Shown here one piece after another: positions 7,919-15,402 of a stretch of DNA of 25,202 nucleotides (positions are counted from its first letter, which is position 1; the number at the start of each line of letters is the position of its first letter). This DNA is from an uncultured Acetatifactor sp. (lineage in GTDB: Bacteria; Bacillota; Clostridia; Lachnospirales; Lachnospiraceae), in assembly GCF_910585425.1 (NCBI RefSeq), contig NZ_CAJUCP010000041.1, positions 25,523 to 50,724 of the forward strand, read 5' to 3'. The notes under the pieces were generated by a model. That model searched no databases. It saw nothing but the letters and a program-made list of their open reading frames with translations, and was not told where the DNA came from. The translations under genes and the position numbers were made by a program.

Positions 7919-7949
7919 AGTATAGAGTGCGACATCGTGTCCGTGTCAA
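7919..7949 (-). promoter_or_regulatory. MerR-type promoter with 19-bp spacer
   Basis: On the minus strand, TTGACA (7949-7944) and TATACT (7924-7919) are separated by 19 bp. That over-long spacing is the hallmark of promoters untwisted by MerR-family activators. A GACA-CGA-TGTC dyad lies in the spacer. It sits about 23 nt upstream of the frame whose first residues are MerR-like, so it probably served the original autoregulated merR gene. Confidence 0.7.
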
Positions 7950-8115
7950 GCTACGGAATCACATCCCCGGCGGCTCCTTCCACCCGCCAGGCCCGCAGTC
8001 TTGAGTATATCACAATTTTCTCCCTCATGCATCCATGCCGCAGCCTCTCACTCTGCTCTACTTCACCACACTTAAAACCGTCTGTTCTAAATCTTATATT
8101 CGTTTTATTTATTTC

Positions 8116-8144
8116 TTGACAATTCACCCATATGGCTTTATAAT
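8116..8144 (+). promoter_or_regulatory. Consensus sigma-A promoter of the trpB2 leader
   Basis: TTGACA (8116-8121), a 17-bp spacer and TATAAT (8139-8144) match the consensus at all 12 positions. Transcription should start near 8151, just before the T-box leader. The strength fits a gene controlled by attenuation and not by initiation. Confidence 0.9.
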
Positions 8145-8150
8145 GATTGA

Positions 8151-8451
8151 AAATCAATACAAACAAACCGTTGAAGCGGGGATAACGGCAATCATGTCCT
8201 TACAGAGAGCCTGCGGGGCTGAGAAGCAGGTGGGAAACAAGTTGTCAAATGGGCCGCTGAGGGCGCAGTGAAATGTGGCATCCACAGAGTATTCTGCGAC
8301 GTTCGGGCAGACGTCATATGCCGGGGATATGAAGGTATCCCGCTAAGGGCACGGGTCAGGCCGTGAAGCAAGGTGGCACCGCGGATAATCGTACTATTTT
8401 CGTACAGTATTCGTCCTTGACAGAGCATCATCTTCTGTCGGGGCGTTTTTT
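8151..8451 (+). promoter_or_regulatory. Tryptophan-specific T-box riboswitch
   Basis: This leader RNA reads the charging state of tRNA-Trp and controls trpB2 by antitermination. The AGAGAG motif (8203-8208) and the hairpin CCTGC/GCAGG begin stem I. The specifier region reads CAAATGGGCCGC, giving codon UGG at 8250-8252. A hairpin TGTGG/CCACA and an enclosing CGCAG/CTGCG stem follow. Stem III is CACGG/CCGTG just before the T-box AAGGTGGCACCGCGG (8370-8384). The variable base in UGGN is C, which pairs with a G discriminator; bacterial tRNA-Trp carries G73, so specifier and antiterminator agree. The TrpB2 product downstream supports the same assignment. Exact stem boundaries were judged by eye. 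Confidence 0.92.
8412..8451 (+). terminator. T-box intrinsic terminator
   Basis: CGTCC-TT-GACAGA (8412-8424) pairs with TCTGTC-GGGGCG (8434-8445) with G-T wobbles and one bulged T. Six T (8446-8451) follow. Its 5' arm includes the TTCGTCC segment that the T-box antiterminator uses, so the two folds are mutually exclusive. Confidence 0.9.
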
Positions 8452-8546
8452 GTTTTACAGACTCCTCGGACGGAGGGAAGGCACGCGCCGGACAGGACTC
8501 TTTGCCGGAAAAAAGACAGCGCATTTTACTCGGAAGGAGACAGCAC

Positions 8547-8609
8547 ATGACATTGACGAAGCTGACGAGACGATGGCGTCCCCATGGATGCCGCCCGCGA
8601 AGGCCCTGA
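8547..8609 (+). CDS. Possible 20-residue leader peptide upstream of trpB2
   Basis: A short frame starts at ATG 8547 after an excellent ribosome site (AAGGAG, 7-nt spacing) and stops at TGA 8607-8609. The peptide is Arg/Pro-rich and has a single Trp codon (8574-8576). It is out of frame with trpB2 and lies between the T-box terminator and the true start. It may be a translated leader peptide affecting expression, or the remnant of a former gene start. No homologue is recognised. Confidence 0.35.
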   Translation: MTLTKLTRRWRPHGCRPRRP

Positions 8610-8719
8610 AGCGGCGGACGCCGGAGGCGGGAATCGCCCATGTGGCACAGCAGGGTCGTTACGGAAAAGCGAGACCGGAGAAACCGGCTCGGACAAAGCA
8701 GAATATGGAGGAAACGAGA

Positions 8720-10093
8720 ATGCCAAACGAGAAAATCCCCTACAAAATCTATCTGAACGAGGACGAGATGCCCAGAGCATGGTACAACCTGCGGGCCGAC
8801 ATGAAGCGCAAGCCCGCGCCCCTCTTGAATCCCGGCACCCATCAGCCCATGACCGCCGAAGAGCTGTCCGGCGTCTTCTGCCAGGAGCTGGTAAAGCAGG
8901 AGCTGGACGACACCACGGCCAATTTCGAGATTCCCGAGGAAATCCGGAATTTCTATAAGATGTACCGCCCCTCTCCCCTGGTCCGGGCCTACTGCCTGGA
9001 GGAGAGGCTGGACACCCCGGCCAAGATCTACTACAAATTCGAGGGCAACAACACCAGCGGCAGCCACAAATTAAACTCCGCCATCGCCCAGGCCTACTAC
9101 GCCAAGAAGCAGGGCCTGAAGGGCGTGACCACAGAGACCGGGGCGGGCCAGTGGGGCACCGCGCTGTCCATGGCCTGCGCCTACCTGGGGCTGGACTGCA
9201 AGGTCTACATGGTGAAATGCTCCTATGAGCAGAAGCCCTTCCGCCGGGAGGTCATGCGCACCTACGGCGCATCCGTGACCCCCTCCCCCTCCATGGACAC
9301 CCAGGTAGGGCGGAAGATCCTGGCGGAGCACCCCGGCACCACAGGGAGCCTGGGCTGCGCCATCTCCGAAGCCGTGGAGACGGCAGTGGGGAGCGAGGGC
9401 TACCGCTATGTGCTGGGGAGCGTGCTGAACCAGGTGATGCTGCACCAGTCTGTGATCGGCCTGGAGGCCAAGGCAGCCCTTGACAAATACGGCGTGAAGC
9501 CGGATACGATCATCGGCTGCGCAGGCGGCGGCTCCAACTTAGGCGGCCTCATCGCACCCTTCATGGGCCAGAAGCTCCGGGGGGAGGCAGACTACCGCTT
9601 CATCGCCGTGGAGCCCGCCTCCTGCCCCAGCTTCACCAGGGGCGTGTACGCCTATGATTTCTGCGACACCGGCATGGTATGTCCTCTGGCCAAGATGTAC
9701 ACCTTAGGCAGCGGCTTCATCCCCTCGGCGAACCACGCAGGGGGCCTGCGCTACCACGGCATGAGCTCCACCCTGTCGGAGCTCTACCACCAGGGGCTCA
9801 TGGAAGCCACCAGCGTGAAGCAGACGGAAGTCTTCGAGGCCGCGGAATACTTCGCCAGGGTGGAGGGCATCCTGCCCGCCCCGGAAAGCTCCCACGCCAT
9901 CCGGGTGGCCATCGATGAGGCCAGAAAGTGCAAGGAGACCGGCGAGGAGAAGACCATCCTCTTCGGGCTCACAGGCACGGGCTACTTCGACATGGTGGCC
10001 TACGAGAAGTTCCATGAAGGCAAAATGGAGGATTATGTCCCCACGGACGCCGAGCTGGAGCAGTACCGCAACACGCTTCCTAAGATTGGCTGA
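8720..10093 (+). CDS. trpB2: Tryptophan synthase beta chain, TrpB2 (long) type
   Basis: This 457-residue PLP enzyme of the TrpB2 family condenses indole with L-serine to form tryptophan. Lys117 in NTSGSHKLNSA is the Schiff-base lysine. Glu139 with GAGQWG (141-146) forms the catalytic and carboxylate-binding loop, and CAGGGSNLGG (267-276) holds the PLP phosphate. Length and the N-terminal extension fit TrpB2 (about 420-460) and not the 390-400-residue TrpB1. I chose ATG 8720 because GGAGG lies 8 nt upstream and the family-conserved sequence begins here; an open frame extends to 8363 but would read through the T-box terminator. No trpA or other trp gene is adjacent, so a stand-alone role in salvaging indole is likely. 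Control is by the tryptophan T-box. Confidence 0.96.
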   Translation: MPNEKIPYKIYLNEDEMPRAWYNLRADMKRKPAPLLNPGTHQPMTAEELSGVFCQELVKQELDDTTANFEIPEEIRNFYKMYRPSPLVRAYCLEERLDTPAKIYYKFEGNNTSGSHKLNSAIAQAYYAKKQGLKGVTTETGAGQWGTALSMACAYLGLDCKVYMVKCSYEQKPFRREVMRTYGASVTPSPSMDTQVGRKILAEHPGTTGSLGCAISEAVETAVGSEGYRYVLGSVLNQVMLHQSVIGLEAKAALDKYGVKPDTIIGCAGGGSNLGGLIAPFMGQKLRGEADYRFIAVEPASCPSFTRGVYAYDFCDTGMVCPLAKMYTLGSGFIPSANHAGGLRYHGMSSTLSELYHQGLMEATSVKQTEVFEAAEYFARVEGILPAPESSHAIRVAIDEARKCKETGEEKTILFGLTGTGYFDMVAYEKFHEGKMEDYVPTDAELEQYRNTLPKIG

Positions 10094-10094
10094 T

Positions 10095-10236
10095 TGCGGA
10101 CGCATTTGTGTTAATAAGGTTCTCCGCAGCAGACTTCGATGCGTCAACCTGAGATTAACTTCGTTCGCCATTATACTGCATAACGCTGAATACTGCCTAA
10201 TGCAATCATGCGATTGAACCAGTCAGCGTTATGCAG
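10095..10236. repeat. Nested inverted repeats between convergent genes
   Basis: CTGCATAACGCTGA (10176-10189) and TCAGCGTTATGCAG (10223-10236) are perfect 14-bp arms around a 33-base loop. The loop holds its own hairpin, CAATC/GATTG (10203-10207, 10212-10216). Upstream, TGCGGACGCAT (10095-10105) can pair either with TCCGCA (10123-10128) or with ATGCGTC (10139-10145). The region lies between trpB2 and the convergent gene ending at 10262. No T-run follows the big stem, so it is not a standard terminator; a REP/MITE-like palindromic repeat is an alternative. Confidence 0.8.
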
Positions 10237-10261
10237 TCTGGCTTCACGGCAAATGAAATCG

Positions 10262-12478
10262 TTAAGCAGTATATTTTCCGCCGGTATTCCCTCTCCGCAC
10301 CGCAAGAGGCATGGAGGAGCACAGTTCGCCGATCAGTCCCTCCGCCTTTTTCGTCACCCTGCTGCCCATCCCCTGGAGCAGCTCTCTATAGGCCGCCAGA
10401 ACCTCCTCCTTTTTCAGGAGGCCCGAAGCTGCCAGGGCGGGAATCTGTCTCGCCAGCCTTTCGGCTGTCTGCCAGTCAACGGACAGATTGAAATGGATAT
10501 ACTCCTTCCAGTCCCTCATGACCCTCTGGAAGCCGCCAAGCTCCTTATCGCAGACTTGCTCCAGCCCGGGATACGCAAACGCCGCATTCTCTGGTTTCCC
10601 CCGCTCCTCCAGAATCCTCTGCGTCATTTCCGGGTCATAGCTGCTCATGTACTCGGTTTCCTGGAAAAGGACGCTGTAGAAACCACCGAAATAATGAAGC
10701 CTGCTGTACAGGAGAAGTGTAAATTCGTCATATGATATTCTTTTTTTCAAAAATCCCTTCACTTCCGCATACAGTACCTCCATCTCCACCACACCGCAAT
10801 GTCTGAGAAAGGCCTCTGCTGTTTCCACGATTTTGTCGTATTTCCTGCCTGACTTCATCCTTGAAGCATACACTTCTCTTATGGCTTCCGGCACCAGGAC
10901 CGTATCCTGGTCCTCCCCGGAGAATTCGCAGAATCCGAAGGAGTAAAGCTGCGCAAGCGTACACCTTTCGCTGCCGTCGATCCATTCCATCTGCAGCAGC
11001 TCCGAAAGCATCTCCCTCATTCCGGCAGTCATGAACAGGAACATTCTGTCCGGATTCTCCAGCACGATCCTCTCCATCTCCCGGCGCAGCGTGTCTGCCG
11101 GTTCCTTCTCACAGGGACTCCGCCGTCCTGTAAGTGCGGCATGCTCGTCCCGAATCAAGTCATCTTCAATGGAGGCCAGGATATCGCTTACATGAACCTG
11201 GTCAGAAACCTGAACCTGAAGCTCCATGTCCTCTTCCAGGCACGGATACTGCTCCGGCGCCTCTCCCACAGCCCTGATTACCTCCGGCATCTCCACCTCG
11301 CCCTCCCGGATTTCCAGGACACGGATGTCAAACTCCCACATGTCCCCAAAGTCAAACAGATAGCTGAACTTCTGCCCCTTTCGCAGATCCAGCTCCCCCA
11401 GCAGCGTTGCTACCGACAAATCCGTATTCCGGTTCATGGCCTCCGAGGGCAAATATGTCCTCTTCATCATCCCCGCTCCCACCGTGAACGAGAAAAGATG
11501 GTCATCGTCAAAGGAGACAGCCTTTTGGATCGCGTCATGCAGGGCATAAAGAGAATCATCCAGATTCATCCGGATGACCCGGACACAGTCCGTATGCCTC
11601 AGCGAAACCTCCAGGTCAATGGTCTGATTTGCATCAAATGCCGACGCATTCTCAAACATCTCCGACAGCCTTTCCTCCGTTCCCTGCAGAAATCTGTCGG
11701 CAAATGCCTTATAGTAGCACTCTGCCAGCCTGCTTCCATCGCTGTCCTCCAGTTCGTCCTCTTCTATTTCTATCTCCGTATTTTCATAGATATCCGAGAC
11801 GATTTCCAGCAAAGGCCGCGCCTCTATTTCCCACCAGCGCTTCCACATGTCATCTTCCGGCCCGGACTTCCCGCACACCCTGATAAGGGAAAGCTCCTCC
11901 AGGTACGTCACCTGAATATACAGGCAGTCCCTAAAGAGCCCCATATTTTCCTGTAATCTCCTGCGTTTTCCATCAACCCATGGTTCCTCCGCGGCAAACC
12001 ATTCCATGAGCTTGTCCACATATAAGCTCCACAATTCCGTTATGTTGTCTGTATACCAGGAACCGTCCTGGCGTGCGAAGGTCCCGTCAAACAGAAATAC
12101 CACCAAAAACAATGCATACTGTTCCCACACCGAAGCCTCATGGAAAAATACATAATGTCTACCCTGCTCCAGCCTGTTCCCCGCCCCATTGGTCTCCAGG
12201 ATTTTATATTTTATCGCCACGTAATAGAAAAATCGAATGAGCGGGTACTTGCCCTGAGGATAAACCGGCTTATCATATTCCTCCCGCCCCTGTAAAAGCA
12301 TGTTTATGGCAAAGCAGTCCTTCTTGCCGATATTTCCCGTCTTAGGGGCAAGCTTTACCTGATTTTGGATTACATAGCCGCAAAATGCCCCAAAGTCCTG
12401 GCAAATCACAGCCGCCTCCTTTTCCAGCTGTTTCCAATCGTCATTCTGTTTTCCGCTCCGTCTGTCTTCTTTCTTCAT
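10262..12478 (-). CDS. Large protein with a central pRiA4b ORF-3-like domain
   Basis: This is a 738-residue protein of unknown function. A region at about 280-410 resembles the plasmid pRiA4b ORF-3 family (PF07929-like). It has the pattern IRMNLDDSLYALHDAIQKAVSFDDDHLFSF, interrupted here for length, followed later by KFSYLFDFGDMWEFDIRV. The N-terminal ~270 residues are acidic and Trp/Tyr-rich and match nothing I recognise; neither does the C-terminal ~320. No signal peptide or clear membrane span is seen. I chose ATG 12478 because GGAGGGG lies 5-6 nt upstream; a longer frame to 12511 lacks such a site. Base composition looks lower in G+C than trpB2 and the alpha-galactosidase genes, which suggests accessory origin. 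The family is often found on plasmids and near transposons. Confidence 0.7.
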   Translation of the reverse strand: MKKEDRRSGKQNDDWKQLEKEAAVICQDFGAFCGYVIQNQVKLAPKTGNIGKKDCFAINMLLQGREEYDKPVYPQGKYPLIRFFYYVAIKYKILETNGAGNRLEQGRHYVFFHEASVWEQYALFLVVFLFDGTFARQDGSWYTDNITELWSLYVDKLMEWFAAEEPWVDGKRRRLQENMGLFRDCLYIQVTYLEELSLIRVCGKSGPEDDMWKRWWEIEARPLLEIVSDIYENTEIEIEEDELEDSDGSRLAECYYKAFADRFLQGTEERLSEMFENASAFDANQTIDLEVSLRHTDCVRVIRMNLDDSLYALHDAIQKAVSFDDDHLFSFTVGAGMMKRTYLPSEAMNRNTDLSVATLLGELDLRKGQKFSYLFDFGDMWEFDIRVLEIREGEVEMPEVIRAVGEAPEQYPCLEEDMELQVQVSDQVHVSDILASIEDDLIRDEHAALTGRRSPCEKEPADTLRREMERIVLENPDRMFLFMTAGMREMLSELLQMEWIDGSERCTLAQLYSFGFCEFSGEDQDTVLVPEAIREVYASRMKSGRKYDKIVETAEAFLRHCGVVEMEVLYAEVKGFLKKRISYDEFTLLLYSRLHYFGGFYSVLFQETEYMSSYDPEMTQRILEERGKPENAAFAYPGLEQVCDKELGGFQRVMRDWKEYIHFNLSVDWQTAERLARQIPALAASGLLKKEEVLAAYRELLQGMGSRVTKKAEGLIGELCSSMPLAVRRGNTGGKYTA

Positions 12479-12561
12479 TCGTTCCCCTCCTTCCCGCATG
12501 TAGCTGTCCACTACAGCTCCCTGTCGTTCCGCCGCCAGTTCCCTGGTTTTTCCTAAACACC

Positions 12562-12590
12562 ATTATATATCATTCTGATGGCTTTTGGAA
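12562..12590 (-). promoter_or_regulatory. Likely promoter of the ORF-3-domain gene
   Basis: A perfect -10 TATAAT (12567-12562 on the minus strand) lies about 84 nt upstream of the start codon. The -35 position at 17-bp spacing (12590-12585, TTCCAA) matches only 3 of 6 consensus bases, so the call rests mainly on the -10. Confidence 0.45.
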
Positions 12591-12604
12591 CAGGCTTTCA
12601 CAGC

Positions 12605-13483
12605 TTATATCTGCGTCTTCGAATACCCCTCCCGCCTCACATACTCCCGAAACTCCAAGGGCGTCATGCCCATATGCCTTTTGAACACCTTGCTGAAATA
12701 ATTGCCCCCGGAAAACCCGCATTCCATCCCTATCTCCCCAACGCTTCCTCCCCCGGCTGTCAGCATGTCCACAGCCTGGTCCAGACGAATCCTGGTCAGG
12801 TAATCGATGGGCTTCCCCCCGGTCTCCCTGTAGAATTCCCGGGAGAGATGGCTCTGGCTCACCTTCAGGAAGGCCGCCACATCCGCTATGCCTATAGGAG
12901 ATGTGAAATGCATCCTGATATACTTCTTCGCCCGGGCGCTGAGGGAGCCTTCCGCGTCCCTGTCCCCCGAAGGTGTGGTACACAGAGCGCAAAGAAGGCT
13001 GAAGGCACGGCTGCTGAGCAGGAACGGATCCCGCGCCCTCCCCTCCCTCGCCATGGCGTGCATCTCGAACAGCAGCCGGACGGCTTCATGCCCCCGGGGC
13101 AGGGAGAAGACCTTCCCCAGATGGCTCTCTATCTGCCCGCAGTACCGCTCCGCCCCGTGGCATTCGAATATGGCGAAGATGAATTCCCAGGGAGCCCGGT
13201 TGCGCCCCTCGTCGAAATAATAGCCCTCCTCCCCCGGCATCCGCAGGAAGAAGGCCTTGCCCTCATCCACGAGCTGTTCCTGCCCGCCTATCCGCACCGT
13301 ACCGCTTCCGGCCAGGGTATATTGGAGGAGGTAGGATGCCCCTCTCCCACTGTTCTCCAGGTGATACCTGGCGGAATGCCTGGCCTCCCTGCCGATGGCC
13401 ACCAGCTGTATGAAAGGCTCCTCCATGTCCTCCAGGAAATGGAACGCGTAATTGTCCAGTATGTCCGCTCTTTCCTCCTGCAT
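12605..13483 (-). CDS. AraC-family transcriptional regulator of the alpha-galactosidase locus
   Basis: This 292-residue regulator has a cupin-like N-terminal sensor (about 20-150) and a C-terminal pair of AraC helix-turn-helix motifs (about 195-285). Typical elements are IADVAAFLKVSQSHLSREFY and the family signature GFSGGNYFSKVFKRHMGMTPLEFR. Regulators of this layout usually bind a sugar and activate neighbouring glycosidase genes. I chose ATG 13483 (GGAAGGG upstream, 10-nt spacing); the frame stays open to 13852 but that extension overlaps the divergent GH4 gene and is not AraC-like. It is divergent from the GH4 alpha-galactosidase, so the shared 174-bp spacer is the expected control region. 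The ligand, melibiose/raffinose-type alpha-galactosides, is inferred from the neighbours. Confidence 0.92.
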   Translation of the reverse strand: MQEERADILDNYAFHFLEDMEEPFIQLVAIGREARHSARYHLENSGRGASYLLQYTLAGSGTVRIGGQEQLVDEGKAFFLRMPGEEGYYFDEGRNRAPWEFIFAIFECHGAERYCGQIESHLGKVFSLPRGHEAVRLLFEMHAMAREGRARDPFLLSSRAFSLLCALCTTPSGDRDAEGSLSARAKKYIRMHFTSPIGIADVAAFLKVSQSHLSREFYRETGGKPIDYLTRIRLDQAVDMLTAGGGSVGEIGMECGFSGGNYFSKVFKRHMGMTPLEFREYVRREGYSKTQI

Positions 13484-13517
13484 CAAAAAATTACCCTTCC
13501 ATATCAAATACTTACCG

Positions 13518-13546
13518 TTGAAAAGTGCCGTCCCCTTCTCTATGAT
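13518..13546 (+). promoter_or_regulatory. Sigma-A promoter of the GH4 gene
   Basis: TTGAAA (13518-13523), a 17-bp spacer and TATGAT (13541-13546) each match 5 of 6 consensus bases. The start should be near 13553, giving a 5' leader of about 105 nt before the GH4 ATG. Confidence 0.75.
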
Positions 13547-13550
13547 AGAG
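13538..13550. promoter_or_regulatory. Palindromic operator candidate over the GH4 -10 box
   Basis: CTCTAT-G-ATAGAG is a perfect 6+6 palindrome that covers the -10 hexamer of the GH4 promoter. A protein bound here would block RNA polymerase. AraC proteins usually bind direct repeats, so a separate repressor is possible. Chance occurrence cannot be ruled out for so short a site. Confidence 0.4.
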
Positions 13551-13657
13551 GAAAAGGATGATTCAAGCATACCATCCGGCGGTAAAAATGTAAACCTCCG
13601 ATTATTGCGTCCAGGATGGCTGCCAATCATCAAAAAATGACACAGGGAGGGAAAATC

Positions 13658-15139
13658 ATGTCTTTTAAAGTAGCATTCATCGGAGCAGGCAGCATCGGCT
13701 TCACCAGGGGGCTTTTGGCGGACATCCTGACAGTCCCGGAGTTCCATGATATCCAGGTGTCCTTCACGGACATCAACCCGGACAATCTGCGGATGGTCAC
13801 CCAGCTCTGCCAGAGGGACATCGACGAGAACGGCCTTGCCATCAAAATCCATGCCACCTTAGACCGCAGGGAGGCCTTCCGGGACGCGAAATACGTCATC
13901 AACTGCGTCCGCATCGGCATGCTTGAGGCCTTTGAGACCGATGTGGACATCCCCCTGAAATACGGCGTGGACCAGTGCGTGGGCGACACCCTCTGCATCG
14001 GCGGCATCATGTACGGCCAGAGAGGAATCGCCGCCATGCTGGGATTCTGCAAGGACATCCGGGAGGTGGCTGCCCCCGGGTGCATCCTTTTAAACTATTC
14101 CAACCCCAACGCCATGGTCACCTGGGCCTGCAACAAATACGGAAAAGTGCCCACCTACGGCCTCTGCCACGGCGTGCAGCACGGCCACGAGCAGATAGCG
14201 AAGGCCCTGGGGCGGAAAAAGGAGGACGTGGACATCATCTGCGCCGGCCTGAACCACCAGACCTGGTACGTCAGCGTGAAGACAGACGGCGTGGAGCGCA
14301 CGGGGGAGCTCTACGAGCTGATGAAGCAGGCGGAATTCGCGAAGGACGAGAACATCCGCCTGGATGTGATGCGTAATTTCGGCTATTATTCCACGGAATC
14401 CAACGGCCATCTGTCGGAATACCTGATGTGGTATCGCAAGCGCCCGGAGGACATGGAGAAATGGATCAACTACAGCTCCTGGATCCAGGGGGAGACCGCC
14501 GGGTACTTAAGGGTCTGCCGGGAGAGCCGGAACTGGTTCGAGACGGACTTCCCCAACTGGCTGAAGGAGCCTGCCAGGAAATTCACGCCGGAAAGCCGCT
14601 CCACTGAGCACGGCAGCTATATCATCGAAGGTCTGGAGACCGGCCGGGTCTATCGGGGCTGCTTCAACGTGATGAACAATGGCACCATCACCAACCTGCC
14701 CGCGGAATGTGTGGTGGAGGTGCCCTGCTATGTGGACTACAATGGCATCTCCATCCCCAAGGTGGGCGACCTGCCCTTGGGCTGCGCCGCCATCTGCTCC
14801 GCCAGCGTCTGGGTGCAGAAGCTGGCCGTGGAGGCCGCCGTCCACGGGGACATTGGCCTCCTCTATCAGGCGGCCATGATGGATCCCCTCACCGGCGCGG
14901 TCTGCACCCCCGATGAGATCCGGCAGATGGTGGACGAGATGCTGGTGGCGGGCAGGGAATGGCTTCCCCAGTATAGCCAGGAGATTCCGAAAGCACAAAA
15001 GCGCCTGGAGGAAAGCACTCTGCCCCTCCGTCCCGCCAGGGGGTTCCGGCTGCACACCAAGAGCGTGGAGGAAATGGCGGAGGAGAAGGCAAAGTACCGC
15101 GCCCTGGCCTCCGCTGCCGCAAAAGAAAACGTGAAATGA
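13658..15139 (+). CDS. melA: GH4 alpha-galactosidase (MelA-like, NAD+/Mn-dependent)
   Basis: This 493-residue cytoplasmic glycosidase of family GH4 uses NAD+ and a divalent metal in an oxidation-elimination mechanism. The Rossmann motif GAGSIGF is at 9-15, NYSNP at 146-150, and the metal-site Cys170-His171 in GLCHGVQ with His200 in AGLNHQTWY. These Cys/His positions match MelA-type alpha-galactosidases. ATG 13658 follows GGGAGGG with 6-nt spacing; the frame extends upstream to 13616 without a better site. It is divergent from the AraC regulator and convergent with the GH27 gene. Alpha-galactosidase is the best specificity guess, but GH4 also includes alpha-glucosidases and alpha-glucuronidases, so the symbol is tentative. 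Confidence 0.9.
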   Translation: MSFKVAFIGAGSIGFTRGLLADILTVPEFHDIQVSFTDINPDNLRMVTQLCQRDIDENGLAIKIHATLDRREAFRDAKYVINCVRIGMLEAFETDVDIPLKYGVDQCVGDTLCIGGIMYGQRGIAAMLGFCKDIREVAAPGCILLNYSNPNAMVTWACNKYGKVPTYGLCHGVQHGHEQIAKALGRKKEDVDIICAGLNHQTWYVSVKTDGVERTGELYELMKQAEFAKDENIRLDVMRNFGYYSTESNGHLSEYLMWYRKRPEDMEKWINYSSWIQGETAGYLRVCRESRNWFETDFPNWLKEPARKFTPESRSTEHGSYIIEGLETGRVYRGCFNVMNNGTITNLPAECVVEVPCYVDYNGISIPKVGDLPLGCAAICSASVWVQKLAVEAAVHGDIGLLYQAAMMDPLTGAVCTPDEIRQMVDEMLVAGREWLPQYSQEIPKAQKRLEESTLPLRPARGFRLHTKSVEEMAEEKAKYRALASAAAKENVK

Positions 15140-15153
15140 TTCCCGCGCACAGA

Positions 15154-15190
15154 GGGAGCCTGACCGTCCTTTCCGGCCAGGCTCCCCTTT
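15154..15190. terminator. Hairpin between convergent glycosidase genes
   Basis: GGGAGCCTG (15154-15162) and CAGGCTCCC (15178-15186) are perfect 9-bp arms with further pairing inside. A short CTTT follows on the plus strand. It starts 14 bases after the GH4 stop and fits a transcription terminator, with a weak T-tract. Confidence 0.65.
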
Positions 15191-15207
15191 CGCCTCTCTG
15201 CCCATCC

Positions 15208-15402
15208 CTACACGAACAGCGTGCATCCCTGGGCCCTGAACTGTTCTATCTTTTCGTCGATCCGCTCCACTGTCACCCCCAGTTTCGCCGACAGGCATGT
15301 CTTACACAGGAAGCTTGTGCTCCCCCGATTGACGAATTTCTTGTAGGCCCCCACCTCGTTAAAGGTAAGGGCCTTGCCGCACTGCATACAGCCGCCTGTC
15401 AC
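15208..15402 (-). CDS. Small zinc-ribbon-like protein (two CxxC pairs)
   Basis: This is a 64-residue protein with a CMQC pair at 5-8 and a CKTC pair at 33-36, the spacing of a small treble-clef or zinc-ribbon knuckle, followed by a helical tail (VERIDEKIEQFRAQG). The start is GTG at 15402, which overlaps the GH27 stop as GTGA, so it should be translated by coupling to that gene. An internal ATG at 15387 would remove the first five residues including Cys5 and is less likely. It ends 17 bases from the hairpin shared with the GH4 gene. I do not recognise a function; Cys spacing suggests metal binding. Confidence 0.7.
   Translation of the reverse strand: MTGGCMQCGKALTFNEVGAYKKFVNRGSTSFLCKTCLSAKLGVTVERIDEKIEQFRAQGCTLFV

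Noticed and set aside
7951..8166. Minus-strand 71-codon frame
   Set aside because: It runs across the consensus trpB2 promoter, has no ribosome site and matches nothing recognised.
8274..8278. Alternative T-box specifier in the TGTGG segment
   Set aside because: This segment forms a perfect TGTGG/CCACA hairpin, and the UGG at 8250-8252 sits in the expected position relative to the stem I motifs.
8363..8719. N-terminal extension of trpB2
   Set aside because: It would begin inside the T-box stem III and read through the terminator; the family sequence and ribosome site start at 8720.
13484..13852. N-terminal extension of the AraC regulator
   Set aside because: It overlaps the GH4 gene on the other strand and is not AraC-like.
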